Shown here in pieces: positions 40,505 through 49,620 of a stretch of DNA of 64,000 nt. Positions within the stretch are counted from its first letter, which is position 1, and every line of letters starts with the position of its first letter. A program made the translations under genes and the position numbers. Below the pieces are notes generated by a model, which worked only from the letters and a program-made list of their open reading frames with translations, did no database searches and was not told the origin of the DNA. Source of the stretch: Massilia sp. YIM B02769 (lineage in GTDB: Bacteria; Pseudomonadota; Gammaproteobacteria; Burkholderiales; Burkholderiaceae_D); the NCBI RefSeq assembly GCF_030411995.1, contig NZ_JASNRC010000004.1:157823-221822 (forward strand). Reading direction: 5' to 3'.

Positions 40505-42504
40505 AGCGCGGCCTGCTTGCCTGCGCGGTCCTGCTGACTGGCGCGCTGAACGCCGCGCCGGCGCTGGCCGCCTCCGCGCTGAAGCTGTACCCGGTGCGCG
40601 GCCTGTTCCAGCCGGCGAACGACGCGGGCCTGATCCACGCCGCCTTCCGCGACGCGGTGCCGGCCGCCAGCGGCGGCGCCTACTTCCAGGACGAATTCCG
40701 CAAGGCCTTCCCGGAAGCGGTGGCCAACGTCGCCGACAAGGACCGCCGCTTCACCCTGGTCAGCTCGGTGCAGATCGCGCGCGCGTCCAGCTACACGGTG
40801 GACAAGGTCGACGGCACCGTCGACGTGCTGGCCCCGGTATCCGGTAGCCTGTACTTCACGAACGCCGTCAGCGGCGAGGTGCTATACACGGTGGCGGCCA
40901 CCTATTACGCCCGCGCCACGGTGGCGCGCGGCGCCCTCGATGCCGCGCGCCGGCAGGCGATGTTCCAGGAAGCCTGGCAGGGCCTGGTGGCCGAGCTGCT
41001 GGCGCGCGCCCGCAGCCAGTTCAAGCCGCATACCGTGGCAGCCACCGTCAAGCGCGACTGGAACGGCCTCTACCTGCTCGACCGCGGCCGCGACGGCGGC
41101 GTGGCGAAAGGCGACCTGCTGTCCGACGCCGAAGGCAACACCCTGGAAGTGGTGCACGCGGCGCCTGGCTACGCGGTGGGCACGGCCAGCCTCGGCAAGA
41201 TCAGCAAGGGCGCCAGCTTCGCGCGCGAGACGAATGCCGACCTGAACGAACTGAAACGCCCGCGCGTGATGGTGCTCGTCGACGGCGTCCCGGACGGCAT
41301 GCCGGCCGAGATCGTCGGCCAGCTGTTCACCGACCAGCTGGGCGCCAGGGCCGCGCTCAGCGTGGTGCAGGTCAATCCGCTCTTCACGCAGGTGCTGGAA
41401 ACCGCCTTCTCCAGCACCGCCCTCTCGAACGAACACCGCGGCAAGCGCGAACTGCCGGATTACTTCCTGCGCCTGAACGTTCCGGAGTCGCGCAGCTTCG
41501 AGCTGCCGTCTTCGCTGAAGAACCGCAGCGTGCGCAGCTACCGCACCGTCGCCACGGCCGAACTGGTCGACCGCAGCGGACGCGTGATCTTCGCCACCCG
41601 CGGCGCGGACCGCAGCGACGACCAGGTGGTGGCCGGCATGGCGCTGGACGAAGCCAGCCGGCGCGAAGTCTCGCTGAAGAACGCCCTGCTCGACCTGGCC
41701 GCGCGCATCGGCAGCGAGCTGAAATTCGAGCAGAGCACGCTGGCGCTGGAGTCGAACGCGCCGCTGCGCCTGCAGGACCGCGACGGCATGCTGGCGCCCG
41801 GCGCCCAACTGACCCTGCTGCGCAACATCGGCCGGGTCGACGGCATTGCCGGCGAGGTGCGCGTGCCCTTCCAGGACACCGCGGTCGAGCGCGTCGAGGA
41901 CGGCGCGGCCCTGCTGGGCGCGGGCCTGGCCCTGACCGGCGCCCCGGTGGCGCCGGTCGTGGGCGACCTGGCCCTGGTCGACAGCGTGAACGGCGTCAAG
42001 ACCGCCACGCGGCGCCGCTTCGCCGCCTGCGGGCCGGCCGAGCAGCTCGGCGCGCTGGCCTTGCCGGCCTTTGGCGACCTGGCCTACAACGGCTTCGCCG
42101 GCGCCTACCGCGCGCCCTTCTACTCGCCGGCGGTGTTCGCGCGGGTGCAGGAACTGGTCGGCCCCGACACCCGCTTCAAGGCGCGCCTGGCGTCGGTGGC
42201 GGCGGCGCCCGACTACTGCGCGCAGGCGGTCTACCGCATCGATCCGGGCCCGGCCACCTGCGGCGGCGAGCCGCGCGTGTGCCAGGACCACGCCACCGTG
42301 CGCATCACCTGGCGCATCCGCCAGGGCGAGCAGGTGGTCGCGCGCAGCGGCCTGGAGACGAAGGTCGCCGGCGCCGGCTACCTGGAAGGCGCGCCGGCCG
42401 CCGCCCGCAAGAATGCCTTCGACAGCGACCTGCTCGACGCAGCGGGCAAGCTGTCCGGGGATATCGCAGCAGGTCTCAACAACCAGAAGTTCAACTCACC
42501 ATAA
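40501..42504 (+). CDS. Exported protein with FlgT-like C-terminal features
   Basis: A 667-residue exported protein; signal peptide ends near PALAAS. The N-terminal domain (LKLYPVRGLFQPAN to about residue 165) is followed by a motif NGLYLLDRGRDGGVAKGDLLS that recalls the GxDDGxxxGD element of FlgT C-terminal domains, a CsgG-like alternating domain (PRVMVLVDGVPDGMPAEIVGQLFTDQ, about 255-400), and a C-terminal half with several cysteines (FAACGP, YCAQAVY, TCGGEPRVC). No flagellar genes are nearby. Probably a periplasmic or outer-membrane-associated assembly factor; function unknown. Confidence 0.72.
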   Translation: MKRGLLACAVLLTGALNAAPALAASALKLYPVRGLFQPANDAGLIHAAFRDAVPAASGGAYFQDEFRKAFPEAVANVADKDRRFTLVSSVQIARASSYTVDKVDGTVDVLAPVSGSLYFTNAVSGEVLYTVAATYYARATVARGALDAARRQAMFQEAWQGLVAELLARARSQFKPHTVAATVKRDWNGLYLLDRGRDGGVAKGDLLSDAEGNTLEVVHAAPGYAVGTASLGKISKGASFARETNADLNELKRPRVMVLVDGVPDGMPAEIVGQLFTDQLGARAALSVVQVNPLFTQVLETAFSSTALSNEHRGKRELPDYFLRLNVPESRSFELPSSLKNRSVRSYRTVATAELVDRSGRVIFATRGADRSDDQVVAGMALDEASRREVSLKNALLDLAARIGSELKFEQSTLALESNAPLRLQDRDGMLAPGAQLTLLRNIGRVDGIAGEVRVPFQDTAVERVEDGAALLGAGLALTGAPVAPVVGDLALVDSVNGVKTATRRRFAACGPAEQLGALALPAFGDLAYNGFAGAYRAPFYSPAVFARVQELVGPDTRFKARLASVAAAPDYCAQAVYRIDPGPATCGGEPRVCQDHATVRITWRIRQGEQVVARSGLETKVAGAGYLEGAPAAARKNAFDSDLLDAAGKLSGDIAAGLNNQKFNSP

Positions 42505-42520
42505 AAAAGGCAGAACCACA

Positions 42521-43186
42521 ATGAAAATCCAAAACATCGTCCTGGCCGCCACCCTGGCCGCCGCCATCGCGCCACAGGCTGTCGCCGTCGACTTCGGCCT
42601 GCCGAAACTCGGCAAGAGCAACGCCGCCAGCAGCGGCAACGTCGACGCCGACATCAAGAGCTTCCTGCAGACCGCCGACGAAGCGCGCCAGCTGACCGGC
42701 CAGTCGGCCCTCTCGCTGGGCCAGGCACTGCTGACCAAGACCGAGATGGAAGCCGCCGAAGCCGCACTGGCGGCGGCCAACGCCATCGCCGACCCGAAAG
42801 AGAAGGAAGCGGCCAAGGCGAAGGTCGTGACCGACGTCCAGGCCCAGCTGGCCAAGGTCGACTTCGACGCGGCTGCCAAGGAGCTGGCGAAGGCCAACGA
42901 CAAGAAGAAGAACGCCCTGGTCGGCAACTCGATGTTCAACTTCGTGCTCGGCCTGCTGAAGGACAAGGAACTGGCAAGCCGCGGTTCGGCCCTGGCCTCC
43001 TCGGCCGCCAGCAACCCGATGCTGCTGGCCAAGGCCGGCCAGGTCAAGGACGTGCTGAGCTCGCTCTCGAGCCAGATGGGCGACATGGGCAAGATCGCGA
43101 CCGGCCTGCAGAAGATGGCCACCACGATCAAGTCGGTGCCGCTGCCAACCAGCGCCAGCGCCGCGCCGGTTGCCATCGCCGACTGA
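42521..43186 (+). CDS. Exported alanine-rich helical protein
   Basis: A 221-residue exported protein (signal peptide ending QAVAVD) without a recognised family. It is Ala/Lys rich and strongly helical (EMEAAEAALAAANAIADPKEKEA, VQAQLAKVDFDAAAKELAKANDKKK), then NSMFNFVLGLLKDKELASR and a long amphipathic stretch MGDMGKIATGLQKMATTIKS. Starts 16 nt after the previous stop. Third gene of the operon; perhaps an accessory coiled-coil partner of the two larger proteins. Confidence 0.72.
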   Translation: MKIQNIVLAATLAAAIAPQAVAVDFGLPKLGKSNAASSGNVDADIKSFLQTADEARQLTGQSALSLGQALLTKTEMEAAEAALAAANAIADPKEKEAAKAKVVTDVQAQLAKVDFDAAAKELAKANDKKKNALVGNSMFNFVLGLLKDKELASRGSALASSAASNPMLLAKAGQVKDVLSSLSSQMGDMGKIATGLQKMATTIKSVPLPTSASAAPVAIAD

Positions 43187-43499
43187 AAAATATTGCAATT
43201 GGCAACAAAATAATGCGCTAGATCATCGATTCCATCATTACACTAAGTACTCACCCAGAAATAACTGTGTTTTTGGCTGCCATAACCGGCGCGTTGCTGC
43301 GTTGGCTCGCGCTTGCAGTGCTCGCACTGCGGCGCACTCGCCGCCTTGCACCGCTTCCGGTTCTGTTTGCCAAAATTCACATTTATTTCCGGTCGAGTAC
43401 TTAGCGCTCGCTGCTGAGCAAACCAGGCAGGCCACGCACCCCATCCGGGCGCGTGGCCTGTTGGCGTAACAAGAGACCCGTTTTCGTCCTGCGAATCAC
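43187..43499. other. Intergenic region occupied mainly by a palindromic repeat
   Basis: 313 bases between the helical exported protein and the first SGNH gene. No gene is credible. More than half is the 162-bp near-palindrome at 43243-43404; the remainder includes the AT-rich 3' flank of the upstream gene and the leader of the SGNH gene. Confidence 0.7.
43243..43404. repeat. 162-bp near-palindromic repeat element
   Basis: The ends CTAAGTACTC (43243-43252) and GAGTACTTAG (43395-43404) are perfect inverted repeats. The match extends inward: about 29 of 35 positions agree between 43243-43277 and the inverse of 43369-43404, and complementarity continues more weakly around ACCGG to a loop near 43315. 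The centre is GC-rich and the arms are AT-rich. It could be a MITE-like element or a large transcription-ending cruciform. Confidence 0.75.
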
Positions 43500-44726
43500 A
43501 TGCCGTCATTCTCGACACACACGCTGCGCTGCGCCGCCCTCGGCCTGGGCCTGGGCCTGCTCGCGGCCCAGCCTGCGCTGGCAGCGCCGGACTGCGGCTG
43601 GCGCGATCCCGGCCTGCGCGCCGTGCTGCGCCCCGGCGCCAGCTTCGAATGGCGCGCCGGCGGCCCGCCCGAGCGCCTGCCCGCCGCGCCGACCCGCATC
43701 GCCCTCTGGGGCGACAGCCTGACTTCCTCGCGCGACTTCATCGACGCCGCCCTCGACGCGGCCGGCATCGCCCGTGCCGGCGTCCAGCCCTCCTTCATCC
43801 AGGCCGGCATCCAGGTGCCGGGCCTGCGCCTGCCGCTGAAATCGGCCTGCGCCACGCCGGGCTGGCAGACCGGCTACGCCCACAAGGAAATGCGCAAGCC
43901 GTCCTGGTATGGCAAGGGCCTGCTCGGCATGCGCTCGGGCACCCCGGGCGACAGCATCCTGCTCGACTTCCGCGCGCCGCACCCCGACGCGCGTGTGAAA
44001 GCGCTGGACATCGTGTTCGAGAAGCCGCAGGCCGACGGCTCGCTGATGCTGGCGCTTGCCGTCGACGGCGGCGAGGAGCGCTTCGTGTCGCTGAGCCGCA
44101 GCGCCGCCACGCGCCTGCACATCGTGCCGTCTGCACCGATGGCGGCGCTGCGCATGCGCCTGGTGTCGGGCCAGCTGACCGTGCACGGCTTCGAGCCGGT
44201 GTATGCGCAGGCGCCGGGCACGATCCTCGATACCTTCAGCGTCCCGGGCGGCACGCTGCGCGCCTGGTCGTATGTCGACGAGCGCCTGGTCGCGGCCACG
44301 CCCGGGGACTACGGCCTGGTGCTGGTCCAGTACGGCACCAACGAAGGCGCCAGCCCGCGTTTTTCCCGCAACGACTACCTGGCCTACCTGCGCAGCAACC
44401 TGGGCCGGATGCGCAAGGTCTATCCGCAGGCGCGCTGCATCCTGATCGGCCCGCCCGACCGCGGCGTGCCCGGCGCCACGCGCGAAGCGGCGCTGAAATA
44501 TGCCGTCGTGCACAGCCAGATCGCTGCTGCGCAGAAACAAGTTGGCCAGGAACAAGGCTGCGGATTCTGGGACTGGCAGGCTGCCATGGGTGGGCCGGGC
44601 GCCGCCGCGCGCTGGGCCGGCATGCAGCCGCCGCAGATGCAGAAGGACCTGACCCACCTGACCGCAAAAGGTTACCAGCTGAGCGGCCGCATGTTCGGCC
44701 AGGCGATGCTGACCGACAAACACTGA
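43500..44726 (+). CDS. Exported SGNH-fold hydrolase/acetylesterase-like protein
   Basis: A 408-residue exported protein; signal peptide ends QPALA (residue 28). SGNH block I IALWGDSLTSS puts the nucleophile at S73; block III is VQYGTNEGAS; the C-terminal HLTAKGYQLSG supplies the DxxH/HxT-type end (TH-L-T). A beta-sandwich insertion separates blocks I and III (about residues 130-235). Related to AlgX/AlgJ/PatB-type O-acetyl enzymes. Stop lies 16 nt before the OafA-like acyltransferase, so it probably works on the same polymer. Confidence 0.85.
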   Translation: MPSFSTHTLRCAALGLGLGLLAAQPALAAPDCGWRDPGLRAVLRPGASFEWRAGGPPERLPAAPTRIALWGDSLTSSRDFIDAALDAAGIARAGVQPSFIQAGIQVPGLRLPLKSACATPGWQTGYAHKEMRKPSWYGKGLLGMRSGTPGDSILLDFRAPHPDARVKALDIVFEKPQADGSLMLALAVDGGEERFVSLSRSAATRLHIVPSAPMAALRMRLVSGQLTVHGFEPVYAQAPGTILDTFSVPGGTLRAWSYVDERLVAATPGDYGLVLVQYGTNEGASPRFSRNDYLAYLRSNLGRMRKVYPQARCILIGPPDRGVPGATREAALKYAVVHSQIAAAQKQVGQEQGCGFWDWQAAMGGPGAAARWAGMQPPQMQKDLTHLTAKGYQLSGRMFGQAMLTDKH

Positions 44727-44741
44727 CCATCCAACGCATTC

Positions 44742-46832
44742 ATGTCCCGCTCCAAGACAACCCCTGGTGAACCACGTTTTGCCGAGCTCGATGGCCTGCG
44801 CGCGCTGGCCGTCGTGTCCGTGATCATGTTCCACTGCGAAGTCTCCGGCCTGCTCAGCGCCGGTTTCTTCGGCGTCGACATCTTCTTCATGATCTCCGGC
44901 TTCATCATCACGGCCAAGCTGATGGATGAATTCCGCGAGAAAGGCGATTTCCGCTTCTCGACCTTTTATTTCCGGCGCCTGAAGCGCCTGCTGCCGCCGG
45001 TGGTCGGTCTGATCGTGCTGGCGGCGGCCACCGTGCCCACCGCCGGGGGCGCCTTCGACCAGTTCCGCAGCGACGTGCCGGCGGCCCTGGCCTATGTGTC
45101 GAACTGGTGGCAGATCTGGCATGAGCAGTCCTACTTCGACACCACCCCGCTCGTGCTCAAGCACCTGTGGTCGCTGGCGGTCGAGGAGCAGTTCTATTTC
45201 GTCTGGCCGCTGCTGGCCTGGTGTGCCCTGAAGCGCTTCGGCGAAAAGGCGACCGGCGTGCTGGCCCTGCTGCTGGCGCTGGCCAGCACCGCCTGGATGG
45301 CCTGGCTCTACCAGCCCGACATCGACAACGCCTTCCGCAACCGCCTGTATCTCGGCTCCGACACCCACGCCATGGGCCTGTTCGCCGGCGCGGCGCTGGC
45401 CGGCTTCTGGAACCCCTGGCGTGCGGCCACGCGCCAGGCGCTCGCGCGCTGGTCCTGGCGCATCGCCTCGCTGGCGGCGCTGGCTGGCCTGGGCTGGATG
45501 ATGCAGGTCCTGAACAACGACGACCCCGCCACCTACCAGGGCGCCTTCCTGCTGGCGCCGGTGCTGACCTGCGTCGTCGCCTACACCGTGATGGGCGACC
45601 GCGCCTTCGTGCTGGCCTGGCTGCTGCGCACGCGCCCGATGCAGTGGCTGGGCGTGCGTTCCTACTCGCTCTACCTGGTGCACTGGCTGGTGTTTTCCTG
45701 GATGCGCCTGCACGGCTGGACCGACTTCGAGGACCCGGCGGTGCTGGCCGGCGGCTTGCTCGCGGTCGGCCTGCTGGCCGAAGCGCTGTACCGCTGCACC
45801 GAAGCGCCGATGAAGAAACTGAATACGGGCGGCTTCGACCTGCGCCGGATGAAGACCCTGGTGGTCAGCTACAGCGGCGCGGTGGCGGCCCTGTTCGTCG
45901 CGACCGCGCTGTACGGCATCCGGCCCGCCCCGCTGGTCGCCGCCGGCCCGGCCAGCCAGGACAACCCGGTGCAGGCGCCGCCCGCCGTCGCGCCGTCCGA
46001 CCTGCCGGTGGCGGACGCCGCGCCCGCCATCAGCGACGAGGAACTGGCCTCGAACGACAGGATCTCGGGCGGCGGCGACCTGTTCGCGATCGGCGACTCG
46101 GTCCTGAAAGGCGCCCAGGCGCACCTGGAGAAGGTCATCCCCGGCATCCGCATCGACGCCGCCGTCGGGCGCCAGGCCAGCCAGGGACTGAAGGTGGTCA
46201 AGGAGTGGCGCGCGGCCGGCGGCAAGGCGCAGACGGTGCTGGTGCACCTCGGCACCAACGGCTACATCACCGAAAGCCAGTACCGCGCCCTGCTGGCGGA
46301 ACTGGCCGACCGCGAGCACGTGCTGCTGGTGAACGTGCACGTGCCGAAGCCCTGGATGAAGCCGAACAACGAGATCATCAAGCGTATGCCGGCGGCGTTC
46401 CCGAACGTGCGCGTGATCGACTGGAACGCCCTGTCAGAGGCCCGGCCTGCCTTTTTTGGCAAGGACAACACCCACCTGACCATGAAAGGCATCCGGGCGC
46501 TGACTGTCCAGATCAAGGAAGCCACTGGCGGAACAGTTATCATGCCGTCGGGCGAACAGGATACAATGTTGGCTAAAAGCAAGGAATTAGTCCATCCATT
46601 GGCGCCGGCCGCGAGCAAACCGGCGGCGCCCGAGGCAGAGACGCGCAGCCCGGCAGCGCCCCCGCACAAGGAGGCGCCCGCCACGCATCCCGCGCCTGCC
46701 ACCGAGCCACCTGCCGCCCTTGACGCCGGCGACAAGGTGGAGAAGCGCACGGCGAACCCGCCGGACAACCGTGCGGACAACCACGCGGCCCCAGCCTCGC
46801 CCGCTCCGGCCGAGGCGCCGCCAGTCGATTGA
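44742..46832 (+). CDS. OafA/OatA-type O-acyltransferase with C-terminal SGNH domain
   Basis: A 696-residue fusion. Residues 1-395 form the ten-helix acyltransferase-3 membrane domain, with catalytic-type H31 (VSVIMFHCE), FFGVDIFFMISGFI and FYFRRLKRLLPP. Residues about 430-580 are an SGNH domain (LFAIGDSVLKGA, LVHLGTNGY, DNTHLTMKGI). A Pro/Ala-rich tail of about 100 residues follows. Such proteins pass acetyl groups across the membrane and transfer them to peptidoglycan, LPS or exopolysaccharide. With a lytic transglycosylase and two SGNH partners next to it, peptidoglycan or a capsule-like polymer is the likely acceptor. Confidence 0.92.
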   Translation: MSRSKTTPGEPRFAELDGLRALAVVSVIMFHCEVSGLLSAGFFGVDIFFMISGFIITAKLMDEFREKGDFRFSTFYFRRLKRLLPPVVGLIVLAAATVPTAGGAFDQFRSDVPAALAYVSNWWQIWHEQSYFDTTPLVLKHLWSLAVEEQFYFVWPLLAWCALKRFGEKATGVLALLLALASTAWMAWLYQPDIDNAFRNRLYLGSDTHAMGLFAGAALAGFWNPWRAATRQALARWSWRIASLAALAGLGWMMQVLNNDDPATYQGAFLLAPVLTCVVAYTVMGDRAFVLAWLLRTRPMQWLGVRSYSLYLVHWLVFSWMRLHGWTDFEDPAVLAGGLLAVGLLAEALYRCTEAPMKKLNTGGFDLRRMKTLVVSYSGAVAALFVATALYGIRPAPLVAAGPASQDNPVQAPPAVAPSDLPVADAAPAISDEELASNDRISGGGDLFAIGDSVLKGAQAHLEKVIPGIRIDAAVGRQASQGLKVVKEWRAAGGKAQTVLVHLGTNGYITESQYRALLAELADREHVLLVNVHVPKPWMKPNNEIIKRMPAAFPNVRVIDWNALSEARPAFFGKDNTHLTMKGIRALTVQIKEATGGTVIMPSGEQDTMLAKSKELVHPLAPAASKPAAPEAETRSPAAPPHKEAPATHPAPATEPPAALDAGDKVEKRTANPPDNRADNHAAPASPAPAEAPPVD

Positions 46833-46871
46833 GGGCCATCCGCCTGCCCCGTGCAGGCCTGCCGATGGCCC
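46833..46871 (+). other. Intercistronic hairpin upstream of the lytic transglycosylase
   Basis: GGGCCATC (46833-46840) pairs with GATGGCCC (46864-46871) around an inner hairpin (GCCTGC / GCAGGC). No T-run follows and the ribosome site of the next gene is just beyond it, so it may tune translation or mRNA decay rather than end transcription. Confidence 0.45.
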
Positions 46872-46885
46872 GGAAAAGGAGACCC

Positions 46886-47683
46886 ATGAAGGCTTTACGT
46901 AGTGTGTTAACCCTGGTGCGGGTGCTGGGCGTCGTGGCCGTGGCCATCGTCGTGTATGCCTGGATCTACCCGGAGCGTCTCGGCCAATGGCTGGGCCGGG
47001 AGCAGGCCGAAGCCCAGGCGGAAGCCCAGGCCGCCGCCGCACCTGCGGTGGCGGCGCCTGCCGCGCCGGGCGCAGCAACCCCGGCCGGGCCGGCTGCCCC
47101 GGTCGTCGCTGCCCCGGCCGCTGTTGCCCCGACCGCTGTTGCCCCGGCCGTTGCGGCGCCGGCCGCGAGTGCCCAGCCGCCCGCCGTTGCCGCCGCCGAG
47201 ACCGTGCACAAGCCGGTCAAGGCCAGCAAGTCCCAGGCCGCGATGGCGCAGTGGCTGGGCGCGAAGTACCGGGTGTCGCCGTCGATGCTCGAAATCCTGA
47301 TCGTCGAAGCCGACAAGCTGTCGAAGACCTATAAACTGTCGCCCAACCTGATCATCGCGGTGATGGCGATCGAATCGAACTTCCACCCGTATATCCAGAG
47401 CGAGGCCGGGGCCCAGGGCCTGATGCAGGTGATGCCGGCGATTCACGCCAAGCGCTACGAAAAGTTCGGCGGCAAGTCGAGCTTCATCGATCCCATCGTC
47501 AGCCTGAAGGTCGGCGCCGAGATCCTGCGCGACTGCATGAAGCTGAAAGGCGGCTCGGAAGACGAAGCCCTGCGCTTCTACTTCGGCGGCGGCGCGTCCA
47601 GCGGCGCCTATATCGACAAGGTGCGCGCCGAGCAGCGCCGCCTGAACATGGTCGCCGCCGGCAGGCAGGTCGCGATCGATTGA
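46886..47683 (+). CDS. Membrane-anchored SLT-type lytic transglycosylase
   Basis: A 265-residue protein: one N-terminal membrane helix (about 7-25), a Pro/Ala-rich spacer (about 45-105) and a C-terminal SLT domain. The catalytic glutamate is E163 in AVMAIESNFHPY, followed by GAQGLMQVMPAIH and, near the end, LRFYFGGGASSGAYIDKV. It should cleave peptidoglycan glycan strands with formation of 1,6-anhydro ends. Strong AAAAGGAGA ribosome site. Presence between acyltransferase and SGNH genes ties it to wall modification, since O-acetylation controls such enzymes. Confidence 0.9.
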   Translation: MKALRSVLTLVRVLGVVAVAIVVYAWIYPERLGQWLGREQAEAQAEAQAAAAPAVAAPAAPGAATPAGPAAPVVAAPAAVAPTAVAPAVAAPAASAQPPAVAAAETVHKPVKASKSQAAMAQWLGAKYRVSPSMLEILIVEADKLSKTYKLSPNLIIAVMAIESNFHPYIQSEAGAQGLMQVMPAIHAKRYEKFGGKSSFIDPIVSLKVGAEILRDCMKLKGGSEDEALRFYFGGGASSGAYIDKVRAEQRRLNMVAAGRQVAID

Positions 47684-47718
47684 ACCCTTTGCCGCTCCGG
47701 CGGCGCCATGGAGAGCGC

Positions 47719-49137
47719 ATGCGCAGACCCTTGTCCCTGATGTTGTTCGCGGCCGCTGCGCTGCCCTCCCTCGCTGCGGCCCAGCCTGGCGCGCCCGCCA
47801 TCCGCCAGCTGCTGGTCCAGGCCCGGCCCGACCCCGCGCCGCTGGAATGCGAAAAGGCGGCGCCGGTCGTGCGCCGCGCCGCCGCGCCGAACGCCGATCC
47901 GCTGGAGGTGCCGACCGCCGAGACGGTGCGGAGCATGTCGCCGAACGCCGACGCGGCCTTGGCATACGGCCCCGCCGTGGCCCAGCCAACGGTGCCGGCC
48001 AGGCGTCCCGGGCCCGGCCCTTACCGCATCGGCATCTGGGGCGACAGCCACCTGGCCGCCAACTTCTTCACCGAGGAGCTGCTCAGGCAACTGAAGGCGC
48101 CCGATAGCGTGACGAACACCCTCATCCCGGCCAACATGGGCCGCGCCGGAGTGCGCCTGCCGCTCCTGCGCTCCTGCGTGTCGTCGCAGTGGAAGTACGA
48201 ACCGAACTACGTGGGCGGCGACAGCGCGGCCGCGCCCGGCCCCGGCTTGACGAACATGTTCGCCGACCAGCCCGGCGCGACCCTGGCCTGGGATGTGCGC
48301 AAGACGGCGCAGTCGTCCGGCTACGAGCGCGTGCGCATCCTGTACCAGCAACTCGACGCGCCGATGGTGGTCGGCATCAGCGTCGACGGCGGCGCCGAGC
48401 AGGAAGTGTCGCTGTCCGGCCCCGCCGGCCCGGCGGCGCTGGAGCTGGCGGCGGACCTGCCGATCTCCCAGGTCAAGTTGCGCCTGCTCGACGGGCGCCT
48501 GCGCTTCCATGGGCTGGAACTGCTGCCGCAGCAGCCGGCGCCCTTCGGCATGGACGTCTTCGGCTATCCCGGCGCCACGGTGGCCGGCTGGAAGGCGACG
48601 AAGCAGGACTACCTGGCCAGCTGGTTCGCGAAGGACCAGTACCAGCTGGTGATCCTGGAGTTCGGCACCAACGAGGGCAACGTCAAGCCCTTCGACCTGG
48701 CGGCCTACCGCAAGACCCTGGTCGAGTCGGTGGCCAACATGAAGGCGCTGTTCCCGTCGGCGGCCTGCGTGCTGGTGGCGCCGGGGGACCGCGGCGTGCT
48801 GGTGCCGCGTTCGGCGAACATCCGCAAGACGAAGACCAGGACGAAGACCAGCAAGAAGAAAGCGGCGCAGATCGACCTGCTGCAGTATTCGCGCATCCAC
48901 GCCGAGATCGGCCGCGTGCAGGCCGAGGTGGCGCAAAGCGCCGGCTGCAGCGCCTGGAGCATGCAGGACGCGATGGGCGGCCAGGGCAAGGCCTACGACT
49001 GGGCGCGCCAGTCGCCGGCGCTGATGGCCAAGGACCTGATCCACTTCACCGTCGGCGGCTACCAGCGTTTGGCCCAGGAGTTCTTCAAGGACATGGGCTG
49101 GGCGCCGCTGCCGGCGGCGGACGCGGAAAGCCGTTGA
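47719..49137 (+). CDS. Second exported SGNH-fold hydrolase-like protein
   Basis: A 472-residue exported protein; signal peptide ends SLAAAQ. SGNH block I is IGIWGDSHLAANF with S110; block III is LEFGTNEGNV; the end has LIHFTVGGYQRLA. It shares its layout (GDS, beta-rich insertion, GTNEG, terminal HxT) with the SGNH protein at 43500, so the two are paralogues. A Lys/Arg/Thr-rich loop (about residues 370-390) is peculiar to this copy. Start at 47719 is preferred because it has GGAGAG and places the signal peptide at the N-terminus. Last gene of the cluster. Confidence 0.83.
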   Translation: MRRPLSLMLFAAAALPSLAAAQPGAPAIRQLLVQARPDPAPLECEKAAPVVRRAAAPNADPLEVPTAETVRSMSPNADAALAYGPAVAQPTVPARRPGPGPYRIGIWGDSHLAANFFTEELLRQLKAPDSVTNTLIPANMGRAGVRLPLLRSCVSSQWKYEPNYVGGDSAAAPGPGLTNMFADQPGATLAWDVRKTAQSSGYERVRILYQQLDAPMVVGISVDGGAEQEVSLSGPAGPAALELAADLPISQVKLRLLDGRLRFHGLELLPQQPAPFGMDVFGYPGATVAGWKATKQDYLASWFAKDQYQLVILEFGTNEGNVKPFDLAAYRKTLVESVANMKALFPSAACVLVAPGDRGVLVPRSANIRKTKTRTKTSKKKAAQIDLLQYSRIHAEIGRVQAEVAQSAGCSAWSMQDAMGGQGKAYDWARQSPALMAKDLIHFTVGGYQRLAQEFFKDMGWAPLPAADAESR

Positions 49138-49237
49138 TCGCGAGAGCGAGGACAGGAGCAAGGATCAGGAGCAATGCGGCCGAAATCGCGCGATAATAGC
49201 GGATTGCCCGTGCCGCCCGGCCCTTGAAGGATTGAAT

Positions 49238-49606
49238 ATGGAAAGAAATACACGACAGCGCAAAGCCATCCAGGACGTCATGGCCGCTGCCGGCCGTCCG
49301 CTGTCACCGCAGGAACTCCTGGAACACGCGCAAGGCGCCGTGCCGGGCATCGGCATGGCCACCATCTACCGCAACATCAAGGCGATGCTGGAATCGGGCG
49401 ACATCGCGGCCGTGTCGCTGCCGGGCGGCGGCGACCGCTACGAGATCGCGGGGCACGAACACCACCACCATTTCCACTGCCGCGCCTGCGACAAGGTGTA
49501 CGAGGTGCATGCCTGTCCGGGGGACATGAAGAAGCTGACGCCGGAAGGGTTCGTACTGGAGTCGCACGAGTTGACCTTGTATGGCTTGTGCAGCGCTTGC
49601 CGGTGA
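49238..49606 (+). CDS. Fur-family regulator, probably Zur-like
   Basis: A 122-residue Fur-type repressor. Winged helix with GIGMATIYRNIKAMLESG, then the metal-binding region HEHHHHFHCRACDKVYEV and a C-terminal CSAC pair; both structural CxxC motifs are present. Short for Fur and rich in His, as in Zur/PerR types. Its neighbour on the other strand is a ZnuD-like receptor, which favours zinc sensing; iron or peroxide sensing is not excluded. ATG at 49238 is used rather than a TTG two codons earlier. Confidence 0.82.
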   Translation: MERNTRQRKAIQDVMAAAGRPLSPQELLEHAQGAVPGIGMATIYRNIKAMLESGDIAAVSLPGGGDRYEIAGHEHHHHFHCRACDKVYEVHACPGDMKKLTPEGFVLESHELTLYGLCSACR

Positions 49607-49620
49607 TGCGTGCATTGGAC

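Noticed and set aside
43500..44726. Possible GDSL lipase for the first SGNH gene
   Set aside because: Block I is GDSL-like, but the beta-rich insertion, GTNEG block and the OafA neighbour fit polymer acetyl enzymes better than lipases.
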